Shown: piece after piece, positions 27,461 through 36,813 of the stretch
Layout of the letters: the number at the start of each line of letters is the position of its first letter
Numbering within the stretch: position 1 is the stretch's first letter
Assembly: GCF_003429565.1 (NCBI RefSeq)
Contig: NZ_QUAK01000027.1
Span: forward strand, 1-64,000
Origin: Streptomyces triticagri
Lineage (GTDB): Bacteria > Actinomycetota > Actinomycetes > Streptomycetales > Streptomycetaceae
Length of the DNA: 64,000 nt
Reading direction: 5' to 3'
The notes under the pieces: model-generated
The model's database searches: none
What the model was told of the DNA's origin: nothing
What the model saw: only the letters and a program-made list of their open reading frames with translations
Position numbers and translations under genes: made by a program

Positions 27461-28246
27461 GTGGACACCGGCAGCTACTACGAGCCCGTCGACGAGCACC
27501 GCTACAAGCCCACCGCGCACGTCGGTGGCGCCTGGGACATCGCCGAGCAGCACTTCAGCCCGCTCGGCGGCCTGGTCGTGCACGCCATCGACCGGCATCT
27601 CGCGGGCCGGCCCGGCAGCGGTCTGCTGCTGTCCCGGATCAGCTTCGACATCCTGGGGCGCCTCGCACTCGACGAGTGCGAGATCCGGGTGGAGACGGTC
27701 CGCCCGGGGCGCACCATCGAACTCCTCGAAGCCGTCGTACGGATCGCCGGCCGCCCAGTGGTGCGGGCCCGCGCCTGGCTGCTCGCCGCCGGTGACACCA
27801 CCGGCGTGGCGGGCGGCGCGGGCGAACGCCTCACCCCGCCCGACGACCTCGACCGGTGGGCCCTGGAGGAGCTGTGGCCCGGCGGCTACATCGCCTCCCT
27901 GGACATCCGCCCGGTCGCACCGCCACGGCCGGGCCGTACGACGGCGTGGGTGAGGACCGGCCTGGATCTGGTCGCGGGACAGCCGAGCAGCCCGCTCGCC
28001 TCGTACGTGACCCTGATCGACACCGCGAACGGCATCGCCACCCGGCAGCCGCCCACCGAGTGGATGTATCCCAATGTCGACCTCACCGCGCACTTCCATC
28101 GGCAGCCCACCGGGCCCTGGACGGGCCTCGACACGACGGTCGCCTTCGGCCCCACCGGTCAGGGCCTGACCAGCAGCGTCCTGCACGACGTGGACGGTCC
28201 GGTCGGCCGGGCCGAACAGATCCTCACCGTACGTCCCCAGCCATGA
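27461..28246 (+). CDS. Thioesterase family protein (double hot-dog)
   Basis: 261 aa starting at a GTG with GAGAGG upstream. Two hot-dog halves are seen: YKPTAHVGGAWDIAEQHFSPLGGLVVHAIDRHL then LLSRISFDILGRLALDECEIRVETVRPGRTIELLEAVV (TesB-like N half), and LASYVTLIDTANGIATRQPPTEWMYPNVDLTAHFHRQP then LDTTVAFGPTGQGLTSSVLHDVDGPVGRAEQIL (C half). Such proteins hydrolyse acyl-CoAs; the acyl group is unknown. It ends one base before the convergent PLP enzyme gene. Confidence 0.87.
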   Translation: MDTGSYYEPVDEHRYKPTAHVGGAWDIAEQHFSPLGGLVVHAIDRHLAGRPGSGLLLSRISFDILGRLALDECEIRVETVRPGRTIELLEAVVRIAGRPVVRARAWLLAAGDTTGVAGGAGERLTPPDDLDRWALEELWPGGYIASLDIRPVAPPRPGRTTAWVRTGLDLVAGQPSSPLASYVTLIDTANGIATRQPPTEWMYPNVDLTAHFHRQPTGPWTGLDTTVAFGPTGQGLTSSVLHDVDGPVGRAEQILTVRPQP

Positions 28247-28247
28247 G

Positions 28248-29345
28248 CTAAGTGGCGTCGGTCAGCCGGACGCCGGTCTCGGTGAAGCGGCGCAGCGCTC
28301 GCGAGGGACCCGGGAGGTCGAGGCCGCGATCGGCCGTCCACGCGTCGGCGTAGTACGTGTCGTGGTACGCCTCGCCGCCGTCGCCGATCAGCGCGACGAC
28401 CGGGCCGCCGGTGCCGTACCGGCGCATCCGGTCGAGCAGCTGGCAGGCGCCCCACAGACAGCTGCCGGTGGACGGGCCGGCCAACACACCGGTGACGGCG
28501 TGCAGATGGCGCATCGCGGCGATACTCGCCGCGTCCGGCACGGGGATCACCAGATCGACCAGGTCCGGGTCGAAGGCCGGCTCCATCCGGGGCCGCCCGA
28601 TGCCTTCGATCCGGGACGGCATCCCGGTGCCGTAGTCCCGGCAGCCGGACGCCCAGCCGGGAAAGTACGCCGAGTTCTCCGGATCGACCACCGCGAGCCG
28701 GGTGTCCGCGCCGCGCCGCCGCAGGGCGCGGCCCACCGCGGCCGAGGTGGCGCCGCTGCCCACACCGACCACGATCCACGCCGGATCCGGCTCACCGGCC
28801 CGTTCCACATCGCGCAGGATCTCCTCGCCGAGACCGTTCGGGGAGGTGAAGTCCACCGCCCCGCCCACGTGCCGGAGATGGTCGAGGTAGTGGCCGCCGT
28901 GCGCCCGGGCGAGCTCGGCGGCCCGCTCGTACACCGCGAGCGGCGGGTCGACGGGATGCACGCGGCCGCCCCTCGACTCGATCCTGCGGCGCTTCGCCGG
29001 ACCCGTCCGCCCGGGTACGACGGCCGTGTACTCCAGGCCGAGCAGCCGGGCGAAGTGCGCCTGGGAGACTGCCATGTTGCCGCTGGTGGCCTCGTACAGC
29101 GGAGTGCCCTCGTCGATGCGGCCGCGGCGCAGGGCGTCGATGAACAGGTCCCGTGCCGGTCCGTGCTTGAGGCTGCCGGTGGGGCGCCGCGACTCGTCCT
29201 TGAAGTAGAGCGCGGCACCGGGCGGGCCCGCCAGGGGGAACGGGTGCAGCGGGGTCGGCCGGTCGGCCGCCCGGTCGGCGAGCAGCCGGTCCACCGCCCG
29301 GCGCGCCCAGGCGCTCGGACGTTTGTCCCCGTTGTCGTGCGGCAC
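28248..29345 (-). CDS. PLP-dependent cysteine synthase family protein (Cds1-like)
   Basis: 365 aa from a GTG at 29345 (GGAG nine bases upstream); a GTG at 29399 would add 18 residues with no ribosome binding site. Fold-type II PLP enzyme: the Schiff-base Lys lies in RPTGSLKHGPARDL, the Asn-loop is TSGNMAVSQAHFARLLG, and the phosphate-binding loop is GVGSGATSAAVGRAL. The layout (FPLAGPPGAALYFKDESRRPTGS) fits the actinobacterial subgroup that includes the mycobacterial L-cysteine desulfhydrase Cds1, which releases H2S, rather than classic CysK. That assignment is by motif resemblance only. It is monocistronic and converges on the thioesterase gene. Confidence 0.88.
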   Translation of the reverse strand: MPHDNGDKRPSAWARRAVDRLLADRAADRPTPLHPFPLAGPPGAALYFKDESRRPTGSLKHGPARDLFIDALRRGRIDEGTPLYEATSGNMAVSQAHFARLLGLEYTAVVPGRTGPAKRRRIESRGGRVHPVDPPLAVYERAAELARAHGGHYLDHLRHVGGAVDFTSPNGLGEEILRDVERAGEPDPAWIVVGVGSGATSAAVGRALRRRGADTRLAVVDPENSAYFPGWASGCRDYGTGMPSRIEGIGRPRMEPAFDPDLVDLVIPVPDAASIAAMRHLHAVTGVLAGPSTGSCLWGACQLLDRMRRYGTGGPVVALIGDGGEAYHDTYYADAWTADRGLDLPGPSRALRRFTETGVRLTDAT

Positions 29346-29435
29346 GCGCTGATGCTCCGTTCCCCGAGGCGCCCACTGCTGCGTCGTCCCAGCTTGCACC
29401 GGGTGGCGGGAGGTGGCCAGGGCGGCGCCCGTACT

Positions 29436-30893
29436 TCACTGCCGGCCTGCCGGCGGCAGCACTCCCGTCCGGGCCACCTCCGCGTACCAGCGGGCACTGG
29501 CCTTCGGGGTCCGGGTGCCGGTCGGATAGTCCACGTACACCGCGCCGAAGCGCTTGCTGTAGCCGTGCGCCCATTCGAAATTGTCGAGCAGCGACCACAG
29601 GAAGTAGCCCCGTACGTCCGCACCGTCCTGCACGGCCTGGTGGACCGCGGCGAGATGATCGCGTACATAGGCGATCCTGGCGGGGTCGTTGACCGCGCCC
29701 GAGGGGTCCGCGTAGTCGTCGAACGCCGCGCCGTTCTCGGTGATGACCAGGGGCAGCCGGGGGAAGTCCGCGGCGAGCCGGAGCAGCAGGTCGTAGAGGC
29801 CGGTGGCGTCCACCGCCCAGCCCATCGCGGTGCGTTCGCCCGGCGGCTGGTGGAAGGCGACGTGCTCGGCCGCGGGCCAGGGGCTGTGCGCGCTGGCGCC
29901 GTGGCCGTCCGAGCCGTGTCCCGCCCGGTCCGGGTCGTGCGACACCACGGTCGGCGTGTAGTAGTTCACCCCGAGGAAGTCCAGCGGCTGCCGGATCTGT
30001 TCCAGGTCCCCGTCCCGTACGAAGGACCAGTCGGTCAGCGCCGCGGTGTCCGTGACGAGGTCGTCCGGGTAGGTGCCGCGCAGCATCGGGCCGGTGAAGA
30101 CGCGGTTGGCGAGCGCATCGATGCGGCGGGTCGCATCGAGGTCGGGCGCGCTGTCGGTGAGCGGCCTGACCTGGTGGATGTTGAGGGTGACCGAGCATCG
30201 GGCGTCGGGGCGCAGCCGCTCGCGCAGGGCTTGGACGGCGAGTCCGTGGGCCAGATTGAGGTGGTGGGCGGCGCGCAGCGCGGCCGCCGGATCCGTGCGG
30301 CCCGGCGCGTGCACCCCGGAGCCGTAGCCCAGAAAGGCGCTGCACCAGGGCTCGTTGAGGGTGGTCCAGGTGTACACGCGGTCGCCGAGCGCATCCGCGG
30401 CGAAGCCCGCGTACTCGGCGAAGCGCTCGGCCGTGTCCCGCTCGGGCCAGCCGCCCGCGTCCTCCAACTCCTGCGGCAGGTCCCAGTGGTAGAGGGTCGC
30501 GACCGGTTCGATGCCCTTGTCGAGGAGCTCGTCGACGAGACGGCGGTAGAAGTCGAGGCCCTTCTGCACCGCGGGGCCGCGTCCGGTGGGCTGGATCCGC
30601 GGCCAGGCGAGCGAGAACCGGTAGGCGCCCACGCCGAGTTCGGCCATCAGGGCGACGTCCTCGCGCCAGCGGTGGTAATGGTCGGTGGCCCGGTCGCCGG
30701 TGTCGCCGTTGCGCACCCGGCCGGGCGTGCGGGCGTAGGTGTCCCAGATGGACGGGGTGCGCCCGTCCTCCGTGACGGCGCCCTCGATCTGGTACGAGGC
30801 TGTCGCGGTGCCCCACAGGAAGTGCTCGGGGAAGGTGCGAGGAGCGTCCCCGGTGTGCGCGGCGGACGGACGCCGATGTGCTGCGATGGTCAC
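29436..30893 (-). CDS. GH1 family beta-glucosidase (BglC-like)
   Basis: 485 aa, normal for GH1. It starts at a GTG with GAGAGG seven bases upstream. Catalytic acid/base in [17 protein letters not shown], nucleophile in [13 protein letters not shown]-terminal [15 protein letters not shown] and C-terminal [22 protein letters not shown] complete the family pattern. There is no signal peptide, so it acts in the cytoplasm on disaccharides brought in by the adjoining ABC importer. It is last in an order that matches the Streptomyces cebEFG-bglC operon (binding protein, two permeases, beta-glucosidase) with a divergent LacI regulator. Confidence 0.95.
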   Translation of the reverse strand: MTIAAHRRPSAAHTGDAPRTFPEHFLWGTATASYQIEGAVTEDGRTPSIWDTYARTPGRVRNGDTGDRATDHYHRWREDVALMAELGVGAYRFSLAWPRIQPTGRGPAVQKGLDFYRRLVDELLDKGIEPVATLYHWDLPQELEDAGGWPERDTAERFAEYAGFAADALGDRVYTWTTLNEPWCSAFLGYGSGVHAPGRTDPAAALRAAHHLNLAHGLAVQALRERLRPDARCSVTLNIHQVRPLTDSAPDLDATRRIDALANRVFTGPMLRGTYPDDLVTDTAALTDWSFVRDGDLEQIRQPLDFLGVNYYTPTVVSHDPDRAGHGSDGHGASAHSPWPAAEHVAFHQPPGERTAMGWAVDATGLYDLLLRLAADFPRLPLVITENGAAFDDYADPSGAVNDPARIAYVRDHLAAVHQAVQDGADVRGYFLWSLLDNFEWAHGYSKRFGAVYVDYPTGTRTPKASARWYAEVARTGVLPPAGRQ

Positions 30894-30945
30894 GAAAGTC
30901 CTCTCGGATAAGGGTGGTTGGGGGATCAGCGGGAAGCTGCGGCGG

Positions 30946-31872
30946 TCAGCCCTTGACCGCGCCCTGCATGATCCCGCTGACGATCTGCCGGCCGAAGACG
31001 ATGAACATCGCGAGCAGCGGCAGCGTGCCGAGCAGCGCACCGGCCATGATCAGCGACTGGTCGCGGATGTATCCGGCACTGAGCTGGGTGAGGGCCACCG
31101 GCACGGTCGGATTGGTCATGTCGAGCACCACGAACGGCCAGAAGAAGTCGTTCCAGGCGTGCACGAACGTGATCATGAAGAGCACGGCCATCGGCGGCCG
31201 CGCGATCGGCAGCACGATGGACCAGAAGATCCGCAGCGAGTGCGCCCCGTCCACCCGGCCCGCCTCGACCAGCTCGTCAGGCAGCGCCTCCGACAGGTAC
31301 TGCCGCATGAAGAACACACCGACCGCGCTCACCAGGGTGGGGAAGATGACCGCGGGCAGCTGCTGCTGCCAGCCGAGCTCGGACATCATCATGAACAGCG
31401 GTACGACCCCGAGCTGCGGCGGCACCATCATGGTCGCGATCACCAGCATCAGCAGGAAGTTGCGGCCCCTGAACCGCAGTTTGGCGAAGGCGAATCCGGC
31501 CAGCGTCGCGAACAGCACCGTCGACAGGGCGATCACCCCGGCCACGATCAGGCTGTTCGCCATCGCCTTGCCCATGGCGGCCTCGTCCCAGGCGCGGGCC
31601 AGATTGCTGAAGAGATTCGGGCCCGGCAGGAACGGCGGCGGGGACTGGCTGACCCGGGTGTTGTCGGTCGAGGCCGCGACCATCGTCCAGTACAGCGGGA
31701 AGATCGACACGATCGCCGCGATCGCGAGCAGGGTGTACGCGAGCGGGCCGGCGTGGTGCTGGCGCCCGGCGCGCTGACGGAAGAGCGGGCGCCGGCCACG
31801 GGCCGGCGGCGCTTCTTCGGGGGGCCGGGCGGCCGGAGCGTCCGTCCGGACCCGGAGACTCTGTGTGGTCAT
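30946..31872 (-). CDS. Carbohydrate ABC transporter permease (MalG type, CebG-like)
   Basis: 308 aa, six membrane segments after a basic and proline-rich N-terminus. The EAA loop reads [24 protein letters not shown]. Its ATG has GGAG upstream and lies 17 bases after the MalF-type gene. With the binding protein and MalF-type subunit it should import a beta-glucoside or similar disaccharide, with the ATPase supplied elsewhere (no ATPase gene here). Confidence 0.93.
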   Translation of the reverse strand: MTTQSLRVRTDAPAARPPEEAPPARGRRPLFRQRAGRQHHAGPLAYTLLAIAAIVSIFPLYWTMVAASTDNTRVSQSPPPFLPGPNLFSNLARAWDEAAMGKAMANSLIVAGVIALSTVLFATLAGFAFAKLRFRGRNFLLMLVIATMMVPPQLGVVPLFMMMSELGWQQQLPAVIFPTLVSAVGVFFMRQYLSEALPDELVEAGRVDGAHSLRIFWSIVLPIARPPMAVLFMITFVHAWNDFFWPFVVLDMTNPTVPVALTQLSAGYIRDQSLIMAGALLGTLPLLAMFIVFGRQIVSGIMQGAVKG

Positions 31873-31889
31873 GGTGACGTGACTCCTGG

Positions 31890-32888
31890 TCAGGACGTAC
31901 GGGCGCGCAGCCGCTTGATCAGGCGCTGCGCCAGGAAGGCGAGGACGAGCAGCAGGAACATCGCCCAGGCGACGGTCGCCGAGCGGCCCATCTGGTAGTT
32001 CTTCCAGCCCTCTTCGTAGAGCAGCAGGCCGAGCGTCTGGTACTGGTTGTCGGCGCCGCCGGTGACGCCGTTCGGGCCCTGGCCGAAGATCAGCGGCTCA
32101 CCGAAGAGCTGGGTCGCGCCGATCGTGGAGAGCACGATGGTGAAGACGATCGTCGAGCGGATGCCCGGCACGGTGACCTGGGTGAACTGCTTCCAGCGGG
32201 AGGCGCCGTCGATGGCCGCGGCCTCGTACCGGTCGGCCGGGATGGCCTGCATGGCGGCCAGATAGAGCAGCGCGTTGTAGCCGGTCCAGCGCCAGATCAC
32301 GATGGTCGAGATGGCGATCTGGGCGGGCCATTTGTCGGCCTCCCAGTTCACCGGGTCGATGCCGACCGTGCCGAGCGCCCAGTTGATCATTCCGAAGTCG
32401 CGCTCGAAGAGCATGGTGAAGACCAGGGCCGCGGCACCCACCGAGGTGGCGTACGGCACGAGCGAGGCGACACGGAAGAACAGCGAGGCGCGCATCCGGT
32501 AGTTGAGCAGATGCGCGAGGCCGAGGGCCATGAGCAGCTGCGGCACGGTGGAGATGACGCCGATGGTGACGGTGTTGCCGAGTGCGTTCCAGAAGCGTTC
32601 GTCGCTCCAGAGTGCGATGTAGTTGTCGAGCGCCACCCACTCCATGAAGTCGAGGGTGGACAGCTCGACCCGGTGCAGCGATATCCAGGACGTGTAGATC
32701 AGCGGATAGAAGCTGAAGGCGGCGAAGACGATGAAGAACGGCGCGACGAACGCGTAGGGCACGCCCTTGACGTCGAGCCGGTGCAGCAGCGCGCTGCGCC
32801 GCCGGCCCGCCCGGCCGTCGTCGCCGGACTCGGGTGGCGGGCCCGAACTTCCGGTGCCCGCCTGGGCGTTGGGGGTGGAGGTGGCCAC
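31890..32888 (-). CDS. Carbohydrate ABC transporter permease (MalF type, CebF-like)
   Basis: 332 aa with six hydrophobic helices; EAA loop YEAAAIDGASRWKQFTQVTVPGI. The start is a GTG with GGAAGG ten bases upstream. A 96-bp gap containing a hairpin separates it from the binding-protein gene, whereas the next permease follows after 17 bases. This spacing is common where binding protein is needed in excess of permease. Confidence 0.93.
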   Translation of the reverse strand: MATSTPNAQAGTGSSGPPPESGDDGRAGRRRSALLHRLDVKGVPYAFVAPFFIVFAAFSFYPLIYTSWISLHRVELSTLDFMEWVALDNYIALWSDERFWNALGNTVTIGVISTVPQLLMALGLAHLLNYRMRASLFFRVASLVPYATSVGAAALVFTMLFERDFGMINWALGTVGIDPVNWEADKWPAQIAISTIVIWRWTGYNALLYLAAMQAIPADRYEAAAIDGASRWKQFTQVTVPGIRSTIVFTIVLSTIGATQLFGEPLIFGQGPNGVTGGADNQYQTLGLLLYEEGWKNYQMGRSATVAWAMFLLLVLAFLAQRLIKRLRARTS

Positions 32889-32928
32889 CGCACGGATTCC
32901 TTCCGTCGAGCGGGGTGGTGGGGCCGGG

Positions 32929-32961
32929 CCCGGGTCCGCCCGCGCGAGAGGCGGGCCCGGG
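32929..32961 (-). terminator. Intercistronic hairpin between binding-protein and permease genes
   Basis: CCCGGGTCCGCC (32929-32940) and GGCGGGCCCGGG (32950-32961) with a 9-nt loop. On the transcribed minus strand this is a 6+5 bp stem with one A-C mismatch; on the plus strand the same position is a G-U pair. It lies in the only sizeable gap of the operon. A partial terminator or 3'-stabiliser for the binding-protein message is plausible. Confidence 0.5.
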
Positions 32962-32984
32962 TCGGCATGAAGGGTGGCGGCGTG

Positions 32985-34316
32985 TCAGCCCACGGCCTTG
33001 TCGATGCGCTCGGCGGTGGTCTCCCACGCCTTCTTGCGCGCCGTGCCCTGCTGTTCGATCAGCGTCAGACCCTGCGAGAAGGTGTCCTTGATCGTGCCGT
33101 CCTTGCGGCCGAGCACCTGCTTGTCCGGGATCTCCTTGGCGGCGTCACCGAAGATCCGGCCGATCGGTGCGTCGCTGAAGTACTCGGAGGTGACCTTCTT
33201 GACCTCGGGGCTGTCCAGGGCCGTCTTCGAGGACGGCACACTGCCCTGCTTCTCGAAGATGTGCGCCTGCTGCTCCGGCGCGGTGAGCCAGGCGACCAGC
33301 TTCTTGGCCTCCTCCTTCACCGGGCTGTTCTCCACCACACCCAGGAAGGAACCGCCCCAGTTGGCACCCTGCGGGGCCTTCGCGACATCCCATTTGCCGG
33401 TGTTCTTCTCGCCCGCCTTCTCGCTGATGTGGCCGAGCATCCAGGCCGGGCAGACGGCGGTGGCGAAGGTGCCGTTCGCGAGACCGGGGTCCCAACCCGG
33501 CTGGAACTGGCGGAGCTTGGCCGTCAGACCGTCCTCGGCGGCGTCCGCAGCCAGGTTCCAGGCCTGCTTCACGGCCGGGTTCCTGTCGTAGATCAACTCG
33601 CCCTTCTCGTCGTAGAACTGCTGCTCGTGCCCGTAGACCATGGCGTTGAACAGGCCGCTGGACGCATCCATGTACGCGACCTTCCCGGCGCCCTTGTCGC
33701 CCTTGCCCTTGAAGTCCTTCTTGAAGGTGCGGCCGACCTCCACGTACTTCTTCCAGTCGCCCGCCCACAGCTCGGCGACCTTCTCGCGGTCGGTGGGCAG
33801 CCCTGCCTGCTCGAAGTAGTCCTTGCGGTAGCAGACCGCCATCGGGCCGATGTCCGTGCCGAGGCCGAGCACCTTGCCGTCCCCGGTGGTGATCTGGGAC
33901 TGCTTCCAGGGCAGGAAGTGGTCGGTGTTCTTCACGTCCTTGAAGTCGGCGAACTTCGCGGCCTGGGTGTCGGTCATCTCCTTGGCGCGCAGGATCTCGA
34001 TGCCCTGGATGTCCTTGAGGCCCTTGCCGCCGGCCAGGCGGGTCTGCAGCGCGGTGTAGTACGTCTGCTCGTCGCCGGCTATCTCGGCCTTGATGTCGAC
34101 CTCGGGGTTCTCCTTCTCGTACTGCTCGATCAGGCCCGTCTCCTCGAAGCCCATCACACCGAACAGGCCCATGGTGATGGTGACTTTGCCGTCCTTCTTC
34201 CCGCCGCCCGTCGAGGCGCTGTCGGAGCCCCCGCAGCCGACGACGAGCGCGAGGGCGCCCACGGCCGCGACGACCGCCGACGCTCTGGTGCGCAACGACC
34301 TTTGAACAGGTGCCAT
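32985..34316 (-). CDS. Extracellular solute-binding lipoprotein (CebE-like)
   Basis: 443 aa from the ATG at 34316 (GGGAGG upstream). The signal sequence ends in a lipobox, LALVVGCGGS, so the mature protein is anchored through Cys. The rest is a family 1 sugar-binding protein (VTITMGLFGVMGFEETGLIEQYEKENP, GIEILRAKEMTDTQAAKFADF, NWGGSFLGVVENSPVKEEAKKLVAWL). It captures the sugar outside the cell for the two permeases. Its promoter region contains two perfect palindromes next to the divergent LacI gene, so it is probably induced by the transported sugar. Confidence 0.93.
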   Translation of the reverse strand: MAPVQRSLRTRASAVVAAVGALALVVGCGGSDSASTGGGKKDGKVTITMGLFGVMGFEETGLIEQYEKENPEVDIKAEIAGDEQTYYTALQTRLAGGKGLKDIQGIEILRAKEMTDTQAAKFADFKDVKNTDHFLPWKQSQITTGDGKVLGLGTDIGPMAVCYRKDYFEQAGLPTDREKVAELWAGDWKKYVEVGRTFKKDFKGKGDKGAGKVAYMDASSGLFNAMVYGHEQQFYDEKGELIYDRNPAVKQAWNLAADAAEDGLTAKLRQFQPGWDPGLANGTFATAVCPAWMLGHISEKAGEKNTGKWDVAKAPQGANWGGSFLGVVENSPVKEEAKKLVAWLTAPEQQAHIFEKQGSVPSSKTALDSPEVKKVTSEYFSDAPIGRIFGDAAKEIPDKQVLGRKDGTIKDTFSQGLTLIEQQGTARKKAWETTAERIDKAVG

Positions 34317-34375
34317 ATCTGTGGTTCCTCCCAGCGACGGCGCTGACGCACCGGAGTGACGCGGTCTCGAGGGCG

Positions 34376-34414
34376 TTGGGAACGTTCCCAACGCGAGGTG
34401 GGAACGTTCCCACC
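34376..34414. promoter_or_regulatory. Two perfect LacI-type operator palindromes (CebR-box-like)
   Basis: TTGGGAACGTTCCCAA (34376-34391) and GGTGGGAACGTTCCCACC (34397-34414) are both perfect palindromes whose centres are 22 bp apart, about two helical turns. The shared core TGGGAACGTTCCCA differs from the CebR box I recall from Streptomyces (TGGGAGCGCTCCCA) at two central positions. They lie 60-98 bp upstream of the binding-protein gene and before the LacI gene. Cooperative repression by the LacI protein is inferred. Confidence 0.85.
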
Positions 34415-34626
34415 GGCGATGGGAAGACTCGTGCCAACTCATGTGCTGTGTCAATCACTTGAACGCGACTTCTTGCGGCGGCGGCCGTTCCGCATTCGTC
34501 CCGGCCGCCCACGGGGCTGCTGGGACCGGCGGCACGTCTGCCATGATTGCCGCTGGTCACGTCACACACGCGTCCCCGGCCGCAGCGGCGGGCACGGGGC
34601 GTGGCGGTAGCCAGGGGGAGGAGCAC

Positions 34627-35664
34627 ATGGCTGGGAACGGCCGTCCTACGATCAAGACAGTCGCGGCCCGCGCGGGGGTGGGCCGGACGACGGTCTCGCG
34701 CGTCATCAACGGCTCGGAGCTGGTGAGCTCGGACGCCCGCGACCGGGTCCTCGCGGCCATCGAGGAGCTGCAGTACGTCCCGAACTCGGTGGCCCGCGGC
34801 CTGGTCACCAACCGCACCAACGCGGTGGCCCTGGTCATCCCCGAGTCGGAGAGCCGGCTCGGCTCCGAGCCCTTCTTCGCCGCGTTGATCCGCGGAGTGA
34901 GCGGCGCACTCGCCGCGACCGGCACCCAGCTCCAACTCATGCTGGTACGGGACCAGTCGGAGCGCGACCAGCTCACCGCATCCCTGCAGACCCGCCGGGT
35001 CGACGGCGTCCTGCTGGTCTCCGTCCACGCACACGACCGGCTGCCGGGGCAGCTCGACGAGATGGGCCTGCCCACGGTCCTCGCCGGGCGGCGCGACGCG
35101 CAGGAACACCTCGGCTACGTCGACTCGGACAACTCGGGCGGCGCGACCCAGGCCGTCGGTCACCTCCTCGAGCGGGGCAGGCGCCGCATCGCCACGATCA
35201 CCGGCGCGCTCGACATGGACGTCGGCTGCAGCCGCCTGGCCGGCTGGCGCACCGCGCACCGCGCGGCGGGCGTACCGGCCGACGAATCCCTGATCGAGGC
35301 CGGCGACTTCACCGAGGAGGGCGGCCAACAGGCGATGCGTTCGCTTCTTGAACGCTCACCGGACCTGGACGCGGTCTTCGCCGCATCCGACCTGATGGCG
35401 GTGGGCGCCCTCGCCGAACTGCGCCGCCAGGGCCGCGGCGTCCCCTCGGACGTCGCGGTGGTCGGCTTCGAGGACTCCGTCCTGGCCCGCCACACCAACC
35501 CACCCCTGACCACGGTCCGCCAGCCGGTCGAGGAACTGGGCCGCACGATGGCGCGGATCCTCCTCCAGGAGATTTCCGCCCGCACCGCGTCCCCGGCCAC
35601 GGAGCCGGCCTCACATCAACAACTCACGCTGCCGACGGAGCTGGTCGTACGCGAGTCGACATAG
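34627..35664 (+). CDS. LacI family transcriptional regulator (CebR-like)
   Basis: 345 aa from the ATG at 34627, preceded by a strong GGGGGAGGAGC. The N-terminal LacI HTH and hinge are clear: TIKTVAARAGVGRTTVSRVINGSELVSSDARDRVLAAIEELQYVPNSVARGL. The periplasmic-binding-like ligand domain follows, with YVDSDNSGGATQAVGHLLERGRRRIATITG, AVFAASDLMAVGAL and VAVVGFEDSVLARHTNPPLTTVRQP. It is divergent from the sugar operon and near the two palindromes, so it very likely represses that operon and perhaps itself. A longer frame upstream lacks a ribosome binding site. Confidence 0.94.
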   Translation: MAGNGRPTIKTVAARAGVGRTTVSRVINGSELVSSDARDRVLAAIEELQYVPNSVARGLVTNRTNAVALVIPESESRLGSEPFFAALIRGVSGALAATGTQLQLMLVRDQSERDQLTASLQTRRVDGVLLVSVHAHDRLPGQLDEMGLPTVLAGRRDAQEHLGYVDSDNSGGATQAVGHLLERGRRRIATITGALDMDVGCSRLAGWRTAHRAAGVPADESLIEAGDFTEEGGQQAMRSLLERSPDLDAVFAASDLMAVGALAELRRQGRGVPSDVAVVGFEDSVLARHTNPPLTTVRQPVEELGRTMARILLQEISARTASPATEPASHQQLTLPTELVVREST

Positions 35665-35706
35665 CGCTTGTCGCATCCCGGGCACCGACGGCCGCCCGGA
35701 CAAGCG
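35665..35706 (+). terminator. Terminator after the LacI gene
   Basis: CGCTTGTC (35665-35672) pairs with GACAAGCG (35699-35706), with an inner stem CGGGC (35679-35683)/GCCCG (35694-35698). It begins at the base after the LacI stop and serves the convergent gap before the hydrolase gene. Confidence 0.65.
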
Positions 35707-35745
35707 GATGACTGAGCGGCGTGATCCCGGCCATCGAGAGCATTA

Positions 35746-36693
35746 TCACCAGGCGGAGGGGGAGGCCTCGTGTGTCGGTGATGAGTCGATCGTGGTCATG
35801 AAGTCGAGTATGCGGCGGTTGATCACTTCTGCGTGGTCGATCTGCGGGCCGTGGCCGGTGCCGGAGATGATCTCGGCGCGGGCGCCCGGTACCAGGCGGG
35901 GTACGCGCTCCGCTTGCCGGTGTGGGTGCAGCAGGAGGCTCCGCTTGCCGAGTACCAGGTACAACGGTGTGCGCACGGTGGACAGTTCGTCGTCGGACAG
36001 CGGCCGGGGCGCCGGGCGGCGGATCCGGTAGGCGCGGACCGCGGTCCTGGTCATCGTGCGCAACTCCGGTACGACGAGGGCCGGTTGCTCCAGCCAGGCC
36101 GCCAGGCGCGGGCGCAGGGGCTTCGGTGCGAACGTCGCGAAGAGGCTGACGAAGAGCCAGACGAAGAAGCGGGGACCCACCTTCTCCAGGCCGCCGGGAT
36201 CGAGGAGCGTGACCGAGGCGAGGCGGTGCGAGCTGCGGTGGGCCTGGTTCAGGGCCAGCCAGCCGCCGTAGGACGACCCCACGAGGTGGACTCGGTCGAG
36301 AGCGAGCTCGGCGAGCGCCTCGTCGAGCCACTGGGCGGCGTGTTCGGGCCGGTGCAGGGCGGCGGTGTGGACGCTGCGGCCCGGGTCGCCAGGGGTGTCC
36401 AGGGCGTAGACGGGGCGATCGGCGCTGAGGTCGGGGGTGTTCGGGTACCACATGGCGGAGCAGGAGCCCGCTCCGTGGATCAGTACGACGGGGGTGCGGG
36501 ACGCGGCCGCCGAGTCGGTGGGGCCGTAGCGGTACACGTGCGTGGCCCCGAAGGAGGTCTCCACGTCGCGTTCCTCGAGTGCTGGTGCGCCCAAGGCGTG
36601 GACCGCGTCGCAGGCGGCGAAGTAGCGCTCACGCCAGGCGTCGCTCACATAGCGGCCGACCTCGGCCTGTGGACGGGCAGGGGTCTTGGGCAT
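35746..36693 (-). CDS. Alpha/beta hydrolase
   Basis: 315 aa from the ATG at 36693 (GGAG seven bases upstream). Typical fold: VVLIHGAGSCSAMWYPNTPDLSADRPVYALDTPGDPG, nucleophile elbow VHLVGSSYGGWLALN with Ser near residue 150, acid region YLVLGKRSLLLHP and catalytic His in SGTGHGPQIDH. Cytoplasmic; substrate unknown. It diverges from a TetR gene over a region with two identical inverted repeats, so its expression is probably controlled by that regulator. Confidence 0.9.
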   Translation of the reverse strand: MPKTPARPQAEVGRYVSDAWRERYFAACDAVHALGAPALEERDVETSFGATHVYRYGPTDSAAASRTPVVLIHGAGSCSAMWYPNTPDLSADRPVYALDTPGDPGRSVHTAALHRPEHAAQWLDEALAELALDRVHLVGSSYGGWLALNQAHRSSHRLASVTLLDPGGLEKVGPRFFVWLFVSLFATFAPKPLRPRLAAWLEQPALVVPELRTMTRTAVRAYRIRRPAPRPLSDDELSTVRTPLYLVLGKRSLLLHPHRQAERVPRLVPGARAEIISGTGHGPQIDHAEVINRRILDFMTTIDSSPTHEASPSAW

Positions 36694-36720
36694 GGTCAAC
36701 TCCGAAGCGGGTCGATTTCG

Positions 36721-36758
36721 TGGTACGAACGTACCATGATGATGGTACGGCTGTACCA
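36721..36758. promoter_or_regulatory. Tandem TetR-type operators TGGTAC-N4-GTACCA
   Basis: TGGTACGAACGTACCA (36721-36736) and TGGTACGGCTGTACCA (36743-36758) share perfect 6-bp arms with a 4-bp spacer; centres are 22 bp apart. They fill the divergent promoter region between the hydrolase (start 36693) and the TetR gene (start 36814). Very likely the binding sites of that TetR protein. Confidence 0.8.
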
Positions 36759-36813
36759 TCCAGGTGGCCGACGGGGGCCGTACCAGCGACGACGGAGAGT
36801 GGAGGGGCAGTCG

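Noticed and set aside
28362..30911. 849-codon plus-strand frame opposite the PLP enzyme and beta-glucosidase genes
   Set aside because: Val/Arg/Gly-rich shadow without ribosome binding site or domains; both minus-strand genes are certain.
34441..34626. N-terminal extension of the LacI protein
   Set aside because: Low-complexity sequence, no ribosome binding site, and the standard LacI HTH begins right after the ATG at 34627, which has a strong one.
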